Below, piece after piece: positions 18,345 to 27,553 of a stretch of 64,000 nt of DNA (position 1 is the first letter of the stretch; every line of letters begins with the position of its first letter). Made by a program: the position numbers and the translations under genes. A model generated the notes under the pieces. That model was not told where the DNA came from and ran no database searches. It saw only the letters and a program-made list of their open reading frames with translations. The stretch is from the NCBI RefSeq assembly GCF_000013205.1, contig NC_007775.1, forward strand, positions 1,918,501 through 1,982,500, written 5' to 3'. Source of the DNA: Synechococcus sp. JA-3-3Ab (GTDB lineage: Bacteria; Cyanobacteriota; Cyanobacteriia; Thermostichales; Thermostichaceae).

Positions 18345-20279
18345 ATGGTGCAACAGGCTGGCTATGGATCTTGGCGATCCCCGATTACCGCTGACCTGGT
18401 GGTGACGGGATCCCTACGGCTAGGGCAACCGGCTTGGGACAAGGGGGATCTCTACTGGACGGAGGGTCGCCCCCAGGAAAAGGGGCGCAACGTGCTGAGG
18501 CGGCAAGCTGCCGGTGGGGCGGTGCAGGAGCTGACGCCGGCCCCTTTTAACGTGCGCACCCGCGTGCACGAGTACGGCGGCGGGGCCTACTGGGTCTCTG
18601 AGGGGGTGGTGTATTTCTGCAACTTTGCCGATCAACGGCTCTACCGCCTGCTGCCGGGTTCGGATCCCCAGCCCCTGACGGAAGCAGGCCCCTATCGCTA
18701 TGCAGATGGGGTGGTGGATCGGGCGCGTGGACGCATCCTCTGTGTGCGGGAGGATCACAGCCGCCAGGGAGAGCCGGAAAACAGCCTTGTCTCGATTGAC
18801 TTAGCAAGTGGATCCCAGCAGATTTTGGCTTCTGGGCACGACTTCTACGCCAGCCCGCGCCTCAGTCCAGACGGCCAGAACTTGGTATGGCTGACCTGGG
18901 ATCACCCCCAGATGCCCTGGGATGGGACGGAACTGTGGCGAGCAGAGGTGGCAGCAGATGGCACTCTAGGAGAGCCCCAAAAGCTAGCCGGTGGCCCTGC
19001 CGAGTCGATCTTCCAGCCCCAGTGGTCACCGCAAGGGGATCTCTACTTTGTTTCGGATCGCAGCGGCTGGTGGAACCTCTATCGCTGGGATCCCCAGGGC
19101 CCCATTCCCCTCTGTCCTATGGAAGCAGAGTTTGGAGAACCCCAGTGGGTGTTCGGCCTGAGCACCTACGGCTTTGCTGGGGATGGGCGCATTCTGGCCT
19201 GTTATGAACAAGACGGGCTGTCTCATCTGGCTTATCTGGATCCCCATTCAGGACAGTTGGCAGGGATCCCCTTGCCCTACACCCAGATCAGCGGTTTGCA
19301 GGTGAGTGGGGAAAAAGCCGCTTTCCTGGCCGGATCCCCGACGGAAGCCACTGCCTTGGTCTGCCTATACTTACCCTCCAGCCAAGTGGAGGTGGTGGCC
19401 CGTTCCAGCAGCGTGGCGGTGGATCCCGACTATCTGTCGATCCCAGAGCCCATTGTTTTTCCCACCGGTGGCGGCAAGGAAGTGGCCTACGCCTTCTTCT
19501 ATCCCCCCAAAAACCGAGACTTTGTTGCCCCTGCTGGCGAAAAGCCACCCCTGCTGGTGAAAAGCCACGGCGGGCCCACCGGGGCGACGGCAGCCGTGCT
19601 CAACCTGGGGATCCAATACTGGACCAGTCGGGGGATTGCCGTTTTGGATGTGAACTACCGGGGCAGCAGCGGCTACGGACGGGCCTATCGGGATGCTCTC
19701 AAAGGCCGGTGGGGCCTGGTAGATGTGGAAGATTGCATCGCTGGGGCCCAATTCTTGGCAGCCCAGGGCAAGGTGGACGGGGAGCGGCTGCTCATTCGCG
19801 GCGGCAGCGCCGGCGGCTACACCACCCTGGCGGCCCTGACGTTTCACACCGTCTTCAAGGCCGGCGCCAGCTACTACGGGGTGAGCGATCTAGAGGCCCT
19901 AGCCCAGGAGACCCACAAGTTTGAGTCCCACTACTTGGACAGCTTAATTGGCCCCTACCCGGAGCGGCGGGATCTCTACCGGGAGCGCTCTCCCATCCAC
20001 CACCTGGAGGGTCTCAACTGCCCCGTTATCTTCTTTCAAGGCCTGGAGGACGCCATCGTCCCTCCCAACCAAGCAGAGAGGATGGTGGCTGCCCTGCAGG
20101 CCAAGGGGATCCCGGTGGCCTATGTCCCTTTTGCCGGTGAGCAGCACGGCTTTCGCCAGGCAGCCAACCTCAAACGGGCCCTGGAGGCAGAGCTTTATTT
20201 CTACGCCCAGATCCTAGGGTTTCCCTTGGCGGAGCTTATCGAGCCGGTTCCCATTGCCAACTGGCCTCCTCCTCGTTGA
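18345..20279 (+). CDS. S9 (prolyl oligopeptidase) family serine peptidase
   Basis: 644 residues. The N-terminal two thirds is a beta-propeller, with repeated strand patterns such as [14 protein letters not shown], and the C-terminal third is an alpha/beta hydrolase. The triad is Ser488 (RGGSAGGY), Asp569 (LEDAIVPP) and His601 (GEQHGF). Blocks HGGPTGAT and [15 protein letters not shown] are typical of the DPP/acylaminoacyl peptidase branch. No signal peptide is seen, so it probably acts in the cytoplasm on short peptides. It is divergent from urtA. Confidence 0.9.
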   Translation: MVQQAGYGSWRSPITADLVVTGSLRLGQPAWDKGDLYWTEGRPQEKGRNVLRRQAAGGAVQELTPAPFNVRTRVHEYGGGAYWVSEGVVYFCNFADQRLYRLLPGSDPQPLTEAGPYRYADGVVDRARGRILCVREDHSRQGEPENSLVSIDLASGSQQILASGHDFYASPRLSPDGQNLVWLTWDHPQMPWDGTELWRAEVAADGTLGEPQKLAGGPAESIFQPQWSPQGDLYFVSDRSGWWNLYRWDPQGPIPLCPMEAEFGEPQWVFGLSTYGFAGDGRILACYEQDGLSHLAYLDPHSGQLAGIPLPYTQISGLQVSGEKAAFLAGSPTEATALVCLYLPSSQVEVVARSSSVAVDPDYLSIPEPIVFPTGGGKEVAYAFFYPPKNRDFVAPAGEKPPLLVKSHGGPTGATAAVLNLGIQYWTSRGIAVLDVNYRGSSGYGRAYRDALKGRWGLVDVEDCIAGAQFLAAQGKVDGERLLIRGGSAGGYTTLAALTFHTVFKAGASYYGVSDLEALAQETHKFESHYLDSLIGPYPERRDLYRERSPIHHLEGLNCPVIFFQGLEDAIVPPNQAERMVAALQAKGIPVAYVPFAGEQHGFRQAANLKRALEAELYFYAQILGFPLAELIEPVPIANWPPPR

Positions 20280-20346
20280 GGTTACTTGTCCTGGCTCAGC
20301 GCCTCCCCATTGGGTATCCTAGTCAAGGACGCTGGGGAAGGGAGGC

Positions 20347-22473
20347 ATGCAGAGCAGAACAAGCCACCGGCAACTCTGGAGGCGATGGCTTGCCGCGACC
20401 TTAGCAGCAGGCGGAGTACTGGGCGGCGTCCTGTGGGGCTTTTACGCCTCCTCCTGGGCAGAACCTGTCGAGATGGCGGCGGCGCCTCCAGCACCCCTGA
20501 GCTCGACTTCTGGCGCCGCCTTTTTGCGCGCCTACAAAGCCCTGCAGGCCGGCCAAGCGCAAGCGGCCCTGGAGCACCTGCAGGGCTTGGAAGAAAAGCT
20601 GCCAGTTCTCACCGACGAGATCTGGAAGCTCAGGGCTCAGGCTTATGAAAAGCTGGGGGATCGAGAAACAGCCCGCCAGATCTGGTGGCCCAAGATCTTG
20701 CACGAGTATCCCCACAGCCCGGTGGCCGCCTACGCCCTCTGGGGAATGGGCCAGGTGGATCAGTTGCGGCGGCAATTTCCCACCCACCCCCTGACGGCCC
20801 GCGCCCTCAAGCACCTGCTGGAGCTGGATCCTGACCGGTATGACCTGCTGCGGGATCTGGCCTTGCACCACCCGCAAACCCCTGGGTTAACGCCGCTGCT
20901 GGATCGCTGGCGGCAAGCCCAAGAGGGATCCCTCACGGCCTCCGATTGGCAGATCCTGGCCGATGCCTATTGGGAGCAGCGGGAGTACGGCAAAGCCGCC
21001 CGCGCCTACGGGCGTGCCCCCACCACCTCTCGCAATCTCTACCGCCAGGGGCGCAGCCACCAGATCTCGCGGGAGTTGCCCCAGGCGAGAGCCGCTTACC
21101 AAGCGCTGCTGGCTCAATTTCCCGACGCCGCCGAAGCCTCCCTCACCCGGCGCCGCCTGGCCGAGCTGAGCGACCTGCCGACGGCAATCGAGCTGCTTCG
21201 CCAGGTGGGATCCGGCTCGGATAGAGAAGCTCCAGAAGCGTTGCTCAGCCTCAGCCAACTGTATGACCGCAACGGCAGCCCGCAATCGGCCCAGGCGGTG
21301 CGGCAGACCCTTTGGGAGCGCTTCCCAGTCAGCGAAGCCGCGGCCACCGCCGCCTGGACGGTGGCTTGGCGCCAGGCGCAAACGGGCAATCTCAGCCAAG
21401 CCATTGCTCTAGCCCAGCAGATTGGCTTGGCCCAGCGGGATACGGAAATGGGGGCGCAACTGCTCTACTGGGCCGGCAAATGGCGGGAACGGCTGGGGGA
21501 GGTGGCTGCGGCGCGGCAAACCTATCAGCAGGTGCTGCGGCAGTTTCCCCACACCTACTACGCCTGGCGGGCGGCGGCGCAACTGGGCTGGCCAGTAGGA
21601 GATTTCTCCAGCGGCCGCCAAAGGGTTGAGGTGGATTTTCAGCCCGTTCGCCAACCTTTGCCCGCCGTTTCCGAGGCTACCCAGACCCTGCATCTCATTG
21701 GCGCTGGCCAACTGGCCTGGGAGCGCTGGCAGGGGGAAATGGCTCTGCTGCAACGGGATCCCGGCCAGATGAGCGTGGCCGAGCGCTTTGCCAGCGGCAT
21801 TTTGCGCAACAACGCCGGCGAGCACCTGCGGGGCATCAACCAGGTGGCTGCCCTGCGCTTTAGCGCCGAGCCCGACCCGCTGCTGCCGACCCTGAGACAG
21901 CGCCAGGATTTCTGGCAGGCCATCTACCCGCTGCACTACTACGCCAGCCCAGAAAACACCTGGGAAAGGGATCCCTACGCCCAGCCCGGCCTGGCCCGCT
22001 GGTCGCGGCAATTTAACCTCAATCCCTTGATGGTGGCGGCCCTGATCCGCCAGGAATCCCGCTTTGAGCCAGAGATCGTCTCGGCCTCGGGAGCGCTGGG
22101 CCTGATGCAGGTGATGCCTGCCACCGGCCGCTGGATTGCCCAAAAAATCGGCCTAGCCCAGTACAGCCTCACCAACCCCGCCGACAATCTTCACCTGGGA
22201 TCCTGGTACTTCGACTACACCCACCGCACCTACCAAGACAACACCCTCCTGGCCCTGGCCAGCTACAACGGCGGCCCCGGCAACGTGGCCAGGTGGCTGA
22301 GCCGCTTCGGCTTTGAGGATCCCGATGAATTTGTGGAGCAGATCCCCTTCGCCGAAACCCGTGGCTATGTCAAGTCTGTCTTTGGCAACTACTGGAACTA
22401 CTGGCAGCTCTACACCCAAGAGGGGCGCACCTTGGTCAGCCAGCGCCTGCAACCGCACCTGTCAAATGATTGA
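20347..22473 (+). CDS. Slt70-like lytic murein transglycosylase with TPR region
   Basis: 708 residues. An N-terminal hydrophobic segment (about 12-35) acts as signal or anchor. It is followed by a long alpha-helical superhelix with TPR-like units, such as QAQAALEHLQGL and YGKAARAYGRAP, and then a C-terminal SLT domain. The catalytic Glu is E570 in IRQESRFEPE, followed by SGALGLMQVMPATG and NLHLGSWYF, with ALASYNGGPGNV near the end. It cleaves peptidoglycan glycan strands in the periplasm. GGGAGGC precedes the ATG. A hairpin follows the stop codon. Confidence 0.92.
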   Translation: MQSRTSHRQLWRRWLAATLAAGGVLGGVLWGFYASSWAEPVEMAAAPPAPLSSTSGAAFLRAYKALQAGQAQAALEHLQGLEEKLPVLTDEIWKLRAQAYEKLGDRETARQIWWPKILHEYPHSPVAAYALWGMGQVDQLRRQFPTHPLTARALKHLLELDPDRYDLLRDLALHHPQTPGLTPLLDRWRQAQEGSLTASDWQILADAYWEQREYGKAARAYGRAPTTSRNLYRQGRSHQISRELPQARAAYQALLAQFPDAAEASLTRRRLAELSDLPTAIELLRQVGSGSDREAPEALLSLSQLYDRNGSPQSAQAVRQTLWERFPVSEAAATAAWTVAWRQAQTGNLSQAIALAQQIGLAQRDTEMGAQLLYWAGKWRERLGEVAAARQTYQQVLRQFPHTYYAWRAAAQLGWPVGDFSSGRQRVEVDFQPVRQPLPAVSEATQTLHLIGAGQLAWERWQGEMALLQRDPGQMSVAERFASGILRNNAGEHLRGINQVAALRFSAEPDPLLPTLRQRQDFWQAIYPLHYYASPENTWERDPYAQPGLARWSRQFNLNPLMVAALIRQESRFEPEIVSASGALGLMQVMPATGRWIAQKIGLAQYSLTNPADNLHLGSWYFDYTHRTYQDNTLLALASYNGGPGNVARWLSRFGFEDPDEFVEQIPFAETRGYVKSVFGNYWNYWQLYTQEGRTLVSQRLQPHLSND

Positions 22474-22480
22474 CGTTCTC

Positions 22481-22499
22481 CCCAGCCCCAAGGGGCGGG
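22481..22499 (+). terminator. Hairpin just after slt; terminator or relic IS200/IS605 right end
   Basis: CCC-A-GCCCC, AA loop, GGGGC-GGG gives an eight-pair stem with one bulge, beginning 8 nt after the slt stop and followed by ATTCTTTCTT. This can end transcription. The same shape (TGACGTTCTCCCC ... GGCGGGAATTC) is also common at right ends of IS200/IS605 elements, but no transposase remains nearby. Confidence 0.5.
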
Positions 22500-22568
22500 A
22501 ATTCTTTCTTGCTCATCGCGAGCTACGCAGACGTACCGGTGAGATTGCCACCGCACGCCTCCTTCTTT

Positions 22569-22598
22569 CCCCCCCGTATACGGAGGGATGAAAGAGGG
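22569..22598. repeat. Diverged copy of the GTATAC-centred palindromic element
   Basis: CCCCCCCGTATACGGAGGG matches the 18-bp core of the insertion in tnpB copy 1 with one mismatch, and the following ATGAAAGAGGG corresponds to its ATATAGGGGGG arm. It lies in the intergenic region between the transglycosylase and the DUF3082-type gene, about 70 bp past the slt hairpin. Confidence 0.65.
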
Positions 22599-22712
22599 CG
22601 CGGGGCCTGCGCCGCCAAGGTTTTGGTCAAACTAGTGTCCAACCTGAGCGAGAGGCTGGAGGGTAGCCTCCGGCGCGATCTGTTGGCCAGCAGGCTCACA
22701 GCTCTTCTAGAG

Positions 22713-22991
22713 CTAGCGTCGGGAGGAGGTCAGCCTTTCCCCCAGCAACTGCACCGAGTAGGCCGCCAGCCCCAAGCCCACCATGAAAAACATGAAGGCG
22801 ATCAGGGAAACGGATCCCACCAGCAGGTAGCGCACCAGAATGCTGATCCCCCGCGCCAGGGATCCGCTTTCCAGGTCGATGGGCGGCAACTTGGCCAGCA
22901 TCGAGAGCAGCAATTGTAGGAACCCATAGCCCAAACTGGCAGCAAAGGCAGCCCCCAAGAGGGCGCTGAGGGGATGGGGGGAGGACGGCAT
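22713..22991 (-). CDS. Small two-helix membrane protein, DUF3082-like
   Basis: 92 residues with two hydrophobic segments: about 8-35 (LLGAAFAASLGYGFLQLLLS) and 55-82 (LLVGSVSLIAFMFFMVGLGL). The size and arrangement fit the cyanobacterial DUF3082 family of unknown function. It is divergent from the J-domain gene, with about 47 bp between start codons, so the two promoters must overlap. No function is proposed. Confidence 0.65.
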   Translation of the reverse strand: MPSSPHPLSALLGAAFAASLGYGFLQLLLSMLAKLPPIDLESGSLARGISILVRYLLVGSVSLIAFMFFMVGLGLAAYSVQLLGERLTSSRR

Positions 22992-23038
22992 GGGGCAGCA
23001 CCGGAAAACTCACCCTTATTGTAGGCTCCAGGTACAAT

Positions 23039-23758
23039 ATGAGCGTTTGTCCTGAGAACGAAATGATGGGGAGCGGGTCTGAAGCAGTTTCCCACTACGA
23101 AGTGTTGGGGGTTTCGGTGCTGGCGACGGCAGCGGAGATCAAGTCTGCCTATCGCCGTTTGGTCAAGTACCACCATCCCGACAGCCTGCTGGCCAAAAAA
23201 GACGGGGCTGCTGCTGAACGCATTCGCCAGATCAACGCCGCCTACGCGGTGCTCAAGGATCCGCAAGCCCGCCGCGAGTACGACCGACAACTGCGCGCTA
23301 GCTGGGCCTCGCGCCACCCTCAGCCGACGGGCTCCCCCTCGGAGACGGTCAGCCAGGAGGCTATTGCCCGCGAAGCCTGGATTCGGCAGGTCTACACTCC
23401 TCTGAACCGAGTTTTGGGGCCTTTACTGTCTTCTCTCAAGCCGCAGTTAAATGCCTTAGCGGCAGATCCTTTTGATCCCGACCTGTTGGAGTCCTTCGCC
23501 ACCTATTTGGAAGAGTGTAGCCAGAAACTGGCCCAAGCTCAGCAGATCTTTCGGCGCCTTCCCAATCCCAGCAGCTTGGGGGGAGTGGCTTCTCGCCTCT
23601 ACTACGCCCTCAACCACCTAGAGGACGCTCTAGAGGAGCTGCAGTATTTCCCCCTGAACTTCGACGACCGCCATCTGCACACCGGACAAGAGCTGTTTCG
23701 GCGGGCGGAAGGGTTGCGTCGAGAAGCCATAGACACCTACGCCCAGAGTTCGCCCTAG
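23039..23758 (+). CDS. J-domain (DnaJ-like) protein
   Basis: 239 residues. The N-terminal J domain (about 17-85) has HYEVLGVSVLATAAEIKSAYRRL and the required HPD in KYHHPDSLL, then AYAVLKDPQARREYDRQL. The rest lacks the Gly/Phe region and zinc fingers of DnaJ; it is a helical cyanobacterial domain with a Leu/Gln-rich pattern. It should stimulate a DnaK/Hsp70 ATPase for a specific client. Its TAG stop shares the bases CTAG with the stop of the convergent protease gene. Confidence 0.85.
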   Translation: MSVCPENEMMGSGSEAVSHYEVLGVSVLATAAEIKSAYRRLVKYHHPDSLLAKKDGAAAERIRQINAAYAVLKDPQARREYDRQLRASWASRHPQPTGSPSETVSQEAIAREAWIRQVYTPLNRVLGPLLSSLKPQLNALAADPFDPDLLESFATYLEECSQKLAQAQQIFRRLPNPSSLGGVASRLYYALNHLEDALEELQYFPLNFDDRHLHTGQELFRRAEGLRREAIDTYAQSSP

Positions 23759-24618
23759 CGAGACCCGCCGCCGGGTGGAGAGGGGCGGGAATCGTAGGGG
23801 GTGGGAATGTACTGCACGGAAGGACGGCCCATGCTGGCCTGGGGGTACAAGTCCATCAGGGCATAGATTTGGGGTGGCAACTCAGTAGAAATGGGCAGGC
23901 CCAACCTTTGGGCTTCTTCGGCGGTGATGGGGTAGTCGTGGGTAACTTGTCCGCTGGTTAGGTACTGGATGAGGGGCTCGATCCGTTCAGGGGCAATTTT
24001 GCGCTTGGGCACATCGTCCTTCAAGAGATCCCGCACGAAGTTCTGCACCTGTTGCATTGCTTTGCGGGCCAGATCCGCCAGGATCAGGGTTTGGTCGTCG
24101 ATCTCGGCAATGGGCTTTTCCGCCACCACCTGCAGAATACTGGCGGCAGCATACCCCCCCAACTGCGGATCCACCGGCCCCAGGACTGCATTGGCATCCA
24201 TGACAATTTCATCGGCGGCCAAGGCCAGCATCGTCCCCCCCGACATGGCGTAGTGGGGCACAAACACTGTCACTTTGGCCGGATGGCGGATCAGGGCGCG
24301 GGCAATTTGCTCCGTAGCCAGCACCAGGCCACCGGGGGTATGCAAAATCAAATCAATCGGGGTATTGGGTGGAGTGAGGCGAATTGCCCTCAACACCTGC
24401 TCGGAGTCCTCGATGCTGATGTAGCGGGAAACCGGGATCCCCAAAAAACTAATCGACTCCTGGCGGTGAATGAGCAGAATCACCCGGCTGCCCCGCTTTT
24501 GCTCCAACTCCCGAATGGCCATCAAGCGCCGGAACTCTTGGACACGACGGTTCAGCAGAGGTTGCAAAGAGCTGAAGATCAGAAAAATCCAGAACAGGCT
24601 GCCCCAGTCCACTTTCAC
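23755..24618 (-). CDS. SDH-family Clp-fold serine proteinase (ClpP/crotonase-like)
   Basis: 287 residues. One N-terminal membrane segment (about 5-22) is followed by a ClpP-like fold. The nucleophile Ser is in YAMSGGTMLALAAD, preceded by DLILHTPGG, with VLGPVDPQLG after it. This matches the serine dehydrogenase proteinase / DUF114 family of membrane-bound proteases. Substrates are unknown; by the family they are probably membrane proteins. It overlaps the J-domain gene by four bases at their stops. Confidence 0.85.
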   Translation of the reverse strand: MKVDWGSLFWIFLIFSSLQPLLNRRVQEFRRLMAIRELEQKRGSRVILLIHRQESISFLGIPVSRYISIEDSEQVLRAIRLTPPNTPIDLILHTPGGLVLATEQIARALIRHPAKVTVFVPHYAMSGGTMLALAADEIVMDANAVLGPVDPQLGGYAAASILQVVAEKPIAEIDDQTLILADLARKAMQQVQNFVRDLLKDDVPKRKIAPERIEPLIQYLTSGQVTHDYPITAEEAQRLGLPISTELPPQIYALMDLYPQASMGRPSVQYIPTPYDSRPSPPGGGSR

Positions 24619-24682
24619 ACCTCAAGTGGGATCCCTTTGCCTCCAGCATAGAGGATACGGAACCTCTGGTGATCTGCAGGCC

Positions 24683-25564
24683 TCACGCGTTGGGTTCAGA
24701 CGCCGCAAAAAAGCGATCCAAGGCCCGCAGCAAATCCGGTACAGAAGTTTGGTTAATCCAGGAGCGAATGTAAGCCCGCTGCTCCGCCAAGTTTTCAATG
24801 CAGCCCAACTTTTGCATGGCCAAGTAGCGGGTTTCTGCCGCGGCGCGATTGGTTTGCAAGTCCAGCCGCTGCTCCGGGGTAAGCGGATACTCTGTTTGGG
24901 CCAACAGGTGATCGGCCACCATCATGAACAGCAGAGGCCCCGCCAATTCCACCTGAGGCTCGGCTTCTGGCTCAGAATCGGCCCCGGCGAGATCCTGGAG
25001 ATCTTGAAAGAGATCCTGCCCCAGTTGCAGCAGCTCTTCTGCTGAGGCAGCCCGCAGCGCTGTCTCCGCAGCAGCCCGCAGCGGCTCTGGGGAAACCTTG
25101 TGGCGAGCGGCCAATTCTGCCAGGGCCTGTTCCCATTGATCCCGTTGGGCTTGCAACACAGCTTTCTCTTGCGGAGAAAAATCCAGCCGCTCCAGCAACA
25201 CCTGCAAAGCCACAGCCCCCACCAACAGGGGCGGAAAGCGCAACAGGGTAGAGCCGGATCCCGCCTGCTCCAAAAAGGCTTCCAAATCGGGGCCGGATCC
25301 CCTGTCCAACAAATCCTGCAGGTAGGCCAGCACCTGCGGCGGCGAAGTCAGCCTCAGGATCCCTCGGGCCTGCGCCCGCAACTCTGCCGGGATCCCAAGG
25401 GTTTGCAATTGGGCTTCCGCCCGCGCTTGCGCTTCCGCAATCACCTCTGGCAAATCCGCCGTCGCCTGACCGGCCTGTAAGAGAACCTGGCTGGTGTCCT
25501 GCAGCAAGCTGGCCGCCTCCACAAACAGCAGCAACTGAGGGATCCGCAGCGTCGGCAAGACCAT
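24683..25564 (-). CDS. Uncharacterised helical protein
   Basis: 293 residues, rich in Leu, Ala, Glu and Gln, almost certainly all-helical, with heptad-like stretches (for example 40-65 and 150-180) and no catalytic motif I recognise. No signal peptide. A hydrophobic patch near 106-121 (LLVGAVALQVLLERL) is too amphipathic for a confident membrane helix. The 3' neighbour is the SDH-type protease on the same strand (64 bp away), and crtR ends 1 bp upstream of its start. Coding is supported by length and by the tight fit between its neighbours. No function is proposed. Confidence 0.7.
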   Translation of the reverse strand: MVLPTLRIPQLLLFVEAASLLQDTSQVLLQAGQATADLPEVIAEAQARAEAQLQTLGIPAELRAQARGILRLTSPPQVLAYLQDLLDRGSGPDLEAFLEQAGSGSTLLRFPPLLVGAVALQVLLERLDFSPQEKAVLQAQRDQWEQALAELAARHKVSPEPLRAAAETALRAASAEELLQLGQDLFQDLQDLAGADSEPEAEPQVELAGPLLFMMVADHLLAQTEYPLTPEQRLDLQTNRAAAETRYLAMQKLGCIENLAEQRAYIRSWINQTSVPDLLRALDRFFAASEPNA

Positions 25565-25565
25565 G

Positions 25566-26540
25566 TTAACTAAGCCTCAGATCCGCAGCGGATCCCGCAG
25601 ATTCTGGATCGGCTGGCGCAGCGGAACGGGTTGGCCCGTTGGGCTTGTGCCAGTGCAGGCCAATCAGCGCGTCGTACAAAAAGCTCCAAAACTCCCCTCT
25701 CTCCCAGATCCCCAGCGTTTGCTGGCAGTTACGCGCGTCCAGCTCAGGTTTGGCCGCCCAGTAGGCCGCCTGATACTTGTACCAGGGAACCGAGGGCCAG
25801 AGATGGTGGATCAAGTGATAGTTTTGCCCCAGCAGCAGAATATTGGTCAGCCAGCCAGGGTAAACCCTGGCGTTGTACCACCGCTCTTGGGATTGAAAAG
25901 GGCGATGGGGCAGATAGTCGAAAAACAGGCCCAACAAGAAGCCCATAATAAAGGCGGGGGGCAGCCAATAGTTCATGATGTAGTCGGTGTAGCCAAAGTG
26001 AATGGCCAGCGCAAACGTTAGGATCACCACCAGCCGACTCAGCCCCCATTGCAGCAGATCCCAGCGACCTTTGCGCCAGAGCTGCCGCTTGAAGAAAAAC
26101 ACCTCATGGTAGAAAAAGCGCGGCGCAATTAGCCACAGCGGCCCGCCCGTAGACACATAGTGATCGGGATCGTCTTCGGGATGGTTGACGTGGGCATGGT
26201 GTTGCATGTGCACCCGCTTAAAGACCGGATAGACAAAGCCCTGTAACAGGGCAGAGCCATGGCCCAGCGCCTCGTTTAAAAAGCGGTTGCGGTGGGCCGA
26301 GCCGTGCGAGGCATCGTGGATCACTGTGCCCAGAACATACAGGGCGACAAAATTCAGCCAAAACACCAGCCAGCGGGGCCAATGCCAGAAGGCGTACCCG
26401 CCAAAGCAAGAGGCCGAAAGCGCCACCGCCGCCAAAAACATCAGCAGGGTGGGATTCCAAAATTCTGGCGGCGGCCCCAACAGCTCACGGGGTAACGCAA
26501 AAGGCTTGGGATCCGGTTGCGGAGTCGCAGCAGCAGTCAT
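25566..26540 (-). CDS. crtR: Beta-carotene hydroxylase CrtR / fatty-acid-desaturase superfamily
   Basis: About 324 residues from ATG 26538-26540; an ATG eight codons earlier is possible. The three histidine boxes of the membrane di-iron desaturases are present: HDASHGSAH, HMQHHAHVN and HLIHHLWP, plus YLPHRPF. The spacing and PSVPWYKYQ ending fit CrtR, which hydroxylates beta-carotene to zeaxanthin. Four hydrophobic segments are visible. It ends 1 bp from the start of the next gene, so the two may be co-transcribed. It is divergent from psaK. Confidence 0.9.
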   Translation of the reverse strand: MTAAATPQPDPKPFALPRELLGPPPEFWNPTLLMFLAAVALSASCFGGYAFWHWPRWLVFWLNFVALYVLGTVIHDASHGSAHRNRFLNEALGHGSALLQGFVYPVFKRVHMQHHAHVNHPEDDPDHYVSTGGPLWLIAPRFFYHEVFFFKRQLWRKGRWDLLQWGLSRLVVILTFALAIHFGYTDYIMNYWLPPAFIMGFLLGLFFDYLPHRPFQSQERWYNARVYPGWLTNILLLGQNYHLIHHLWPSVPWYKYQAAYWAAKPELDARNCQQTLGIWERGEFWSFLYDALIGLHWHKPNGPTRSAAPADPESAGSAADLRLS

Positions 26541-26880
26541 CGGCAGCCATCCTTGGGTGTGCACAGCGCAGACGGTGAGGATGGATTAAGGCAACAAAGC
26601 CAGGTCATCACCTCAAAAGCGGGGGAAGAGAACAATTTGTTAACTTTCGTTAGTATACGGCAGAGAGCTGCTCCCCTCGTTGGCCCAGGCCGGATTTTTC
26701 TTGCCAACTCCAGCCCGTCTCGACCGTTCCCGGCGAGGGGTAGATCGGCCATGAGGCCAGAAGAAGCCACAGTGTGAGGTTTTGTTGCGGCCTCTGTTGC
26801 AATTCATGTGGGGATCCCTTTGGGAGTTGCGGAATGGGGGTAATCTAGGGGGCGGTTAACCTGAGCTGAGGAGGAAAACC
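26541..26880. other. Divergent promoter region of crtR and psaK
   Basis: No gene is supported in these 340 bp. Towards psaK there is a -10-like TAATCT at about 26842 and a strong Shine-Dalgarno GAGGAGG just before the ATG. Towards crtR there is an AT-rich patch around 26630-26660 (TTTGTTAACTTTCGTTAGTATAC). Short frames in the region are not gene-like. Confidence 0.55.
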
Positions 26881-27126
26881 ATGCTGCCCATTGTTGCGCC
26901 GTTGGCTATGACTGCCCAAACCAGCCCTTGGTCTCCCCTGAGCGCGGTGATTATCCTGCTCTGCACAGGGCTGGCCTACCTAAGCTTCAAGTCCTCTTCG
27001 GGTGTGGCTTCAGAAACCGGGCCTGTGTTGGGGATGACCTGGCCGGAAGTGCTGGGGGTCGCCAGCTTCGGCCATCTGCTGGGCGTGGGGGTGATCTTGG
27101 GCCTCTCCAATATGGGGGTTCTCTGA
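26881..27126 (+). CDS. psaK: Photosystem I reaction centre subunit PsaK
   Basis: 81 residues with two membrane segments (about 19-37 and 58-78). The C-terminal block [22 protein letters not shown]-type ending ([15 protein letters not shown]) is the clearest signature of PsaK; the N-terminal [12 protein letters not shown] matches the family's x-x-W-S-P-x-x start. PsaK sits at the outer edge of photosystem I near the antenna contact sites. The loop between helices ([14 protein letters not shown]) is short and positively charged only weakly. The gene is followed by psbK after about 125 bp. Confidence 0.9.
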   Translation: MLPIVAPLAMTAQTSPWSPLSAVIILLCTGLAYLSFKSSSGVASETGPVLGMTWPEVLGVASFGHLLGVGVILGLSNMGVL

Positions 27127-27251
27127 GGCATTTTCCGTTTACATTTCTTGACCTTAGCGGGAATCTCCGCCCGGCAATGTTAAACTCTCTATCAATCCTG
27201 AAAAAGAGCAGTTTCTCCAGCTCCACTTCCTTCTTGTCGAGGTTTGTTGTC

Positions 27252-27389
27252 ATGCCTGCGATGATGCTCCTGGCGGCTTTGCCAGAAGGCTATGAGTTGT
27301 TCGATCCCCTGATCGACATTTTGCCGATTATCCCCGTTTTGTTTTTCCTGCTGGCTTTTGTTTGGCAGGCGGCGGTGGGCTTTAAGTGA
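27252..27389 (+). CDS. psbK: Photosystem II reaction centre protein PsbK
   Basis: 45 residues from ATG 27252, with GAGG about nine bases upstream. The mature sequence starting [16 protein letters not shown] and ending [11 protein letters not shown] is a near-textbook PsbK, with a single membrane helix. The short N-terminal piece (MPAMMLLAA) is the leader that is removed. A longer frame reading in from inside psaK is an artefact. PsbK binds near CP43 in photosystem II. Lying next to psaK puts two photosystem small subunits together. Confidence 0.93.
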   Translation: MPAMMLLAALPEGYELFDPLIDILPIIPVLFFLLAFVWQAAVGFK

Positions 27390-27553
27390 AGCCCTCGGAA
27401 TCTGCGATTGGCAACTACGGACTTTGGGACTGCTTTTGCTTACCCCTCTTGTTCTGGCGGGGGGATAGTTTTAGTTGGGGCAGGTTTGGGGCAGGCCGCT
27501 GCGCCGCAGGCCTGATTCTCTGCCTTGCAAAGCTGAGACTGGCTGGCTGGGGT

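Noticed and set aside
20286-20648. Frame overlapping the start of slt
   Set aside because: Out of frame with a well supported signal-peptide-bearing gene; composition is antisense-like.
22470-22919. 149-codon frame downstream of slt
   Set aside because: It spans a hairpin, a palindrome and the antisense of the DUF3082-like gene; no coding signs.
26928-27251. Upstream extension of psbK read through psaK in another frame
   Set aside because: PsbK has a normal leader from ATG 27252; the extra residues are psaK in the wrong frame.
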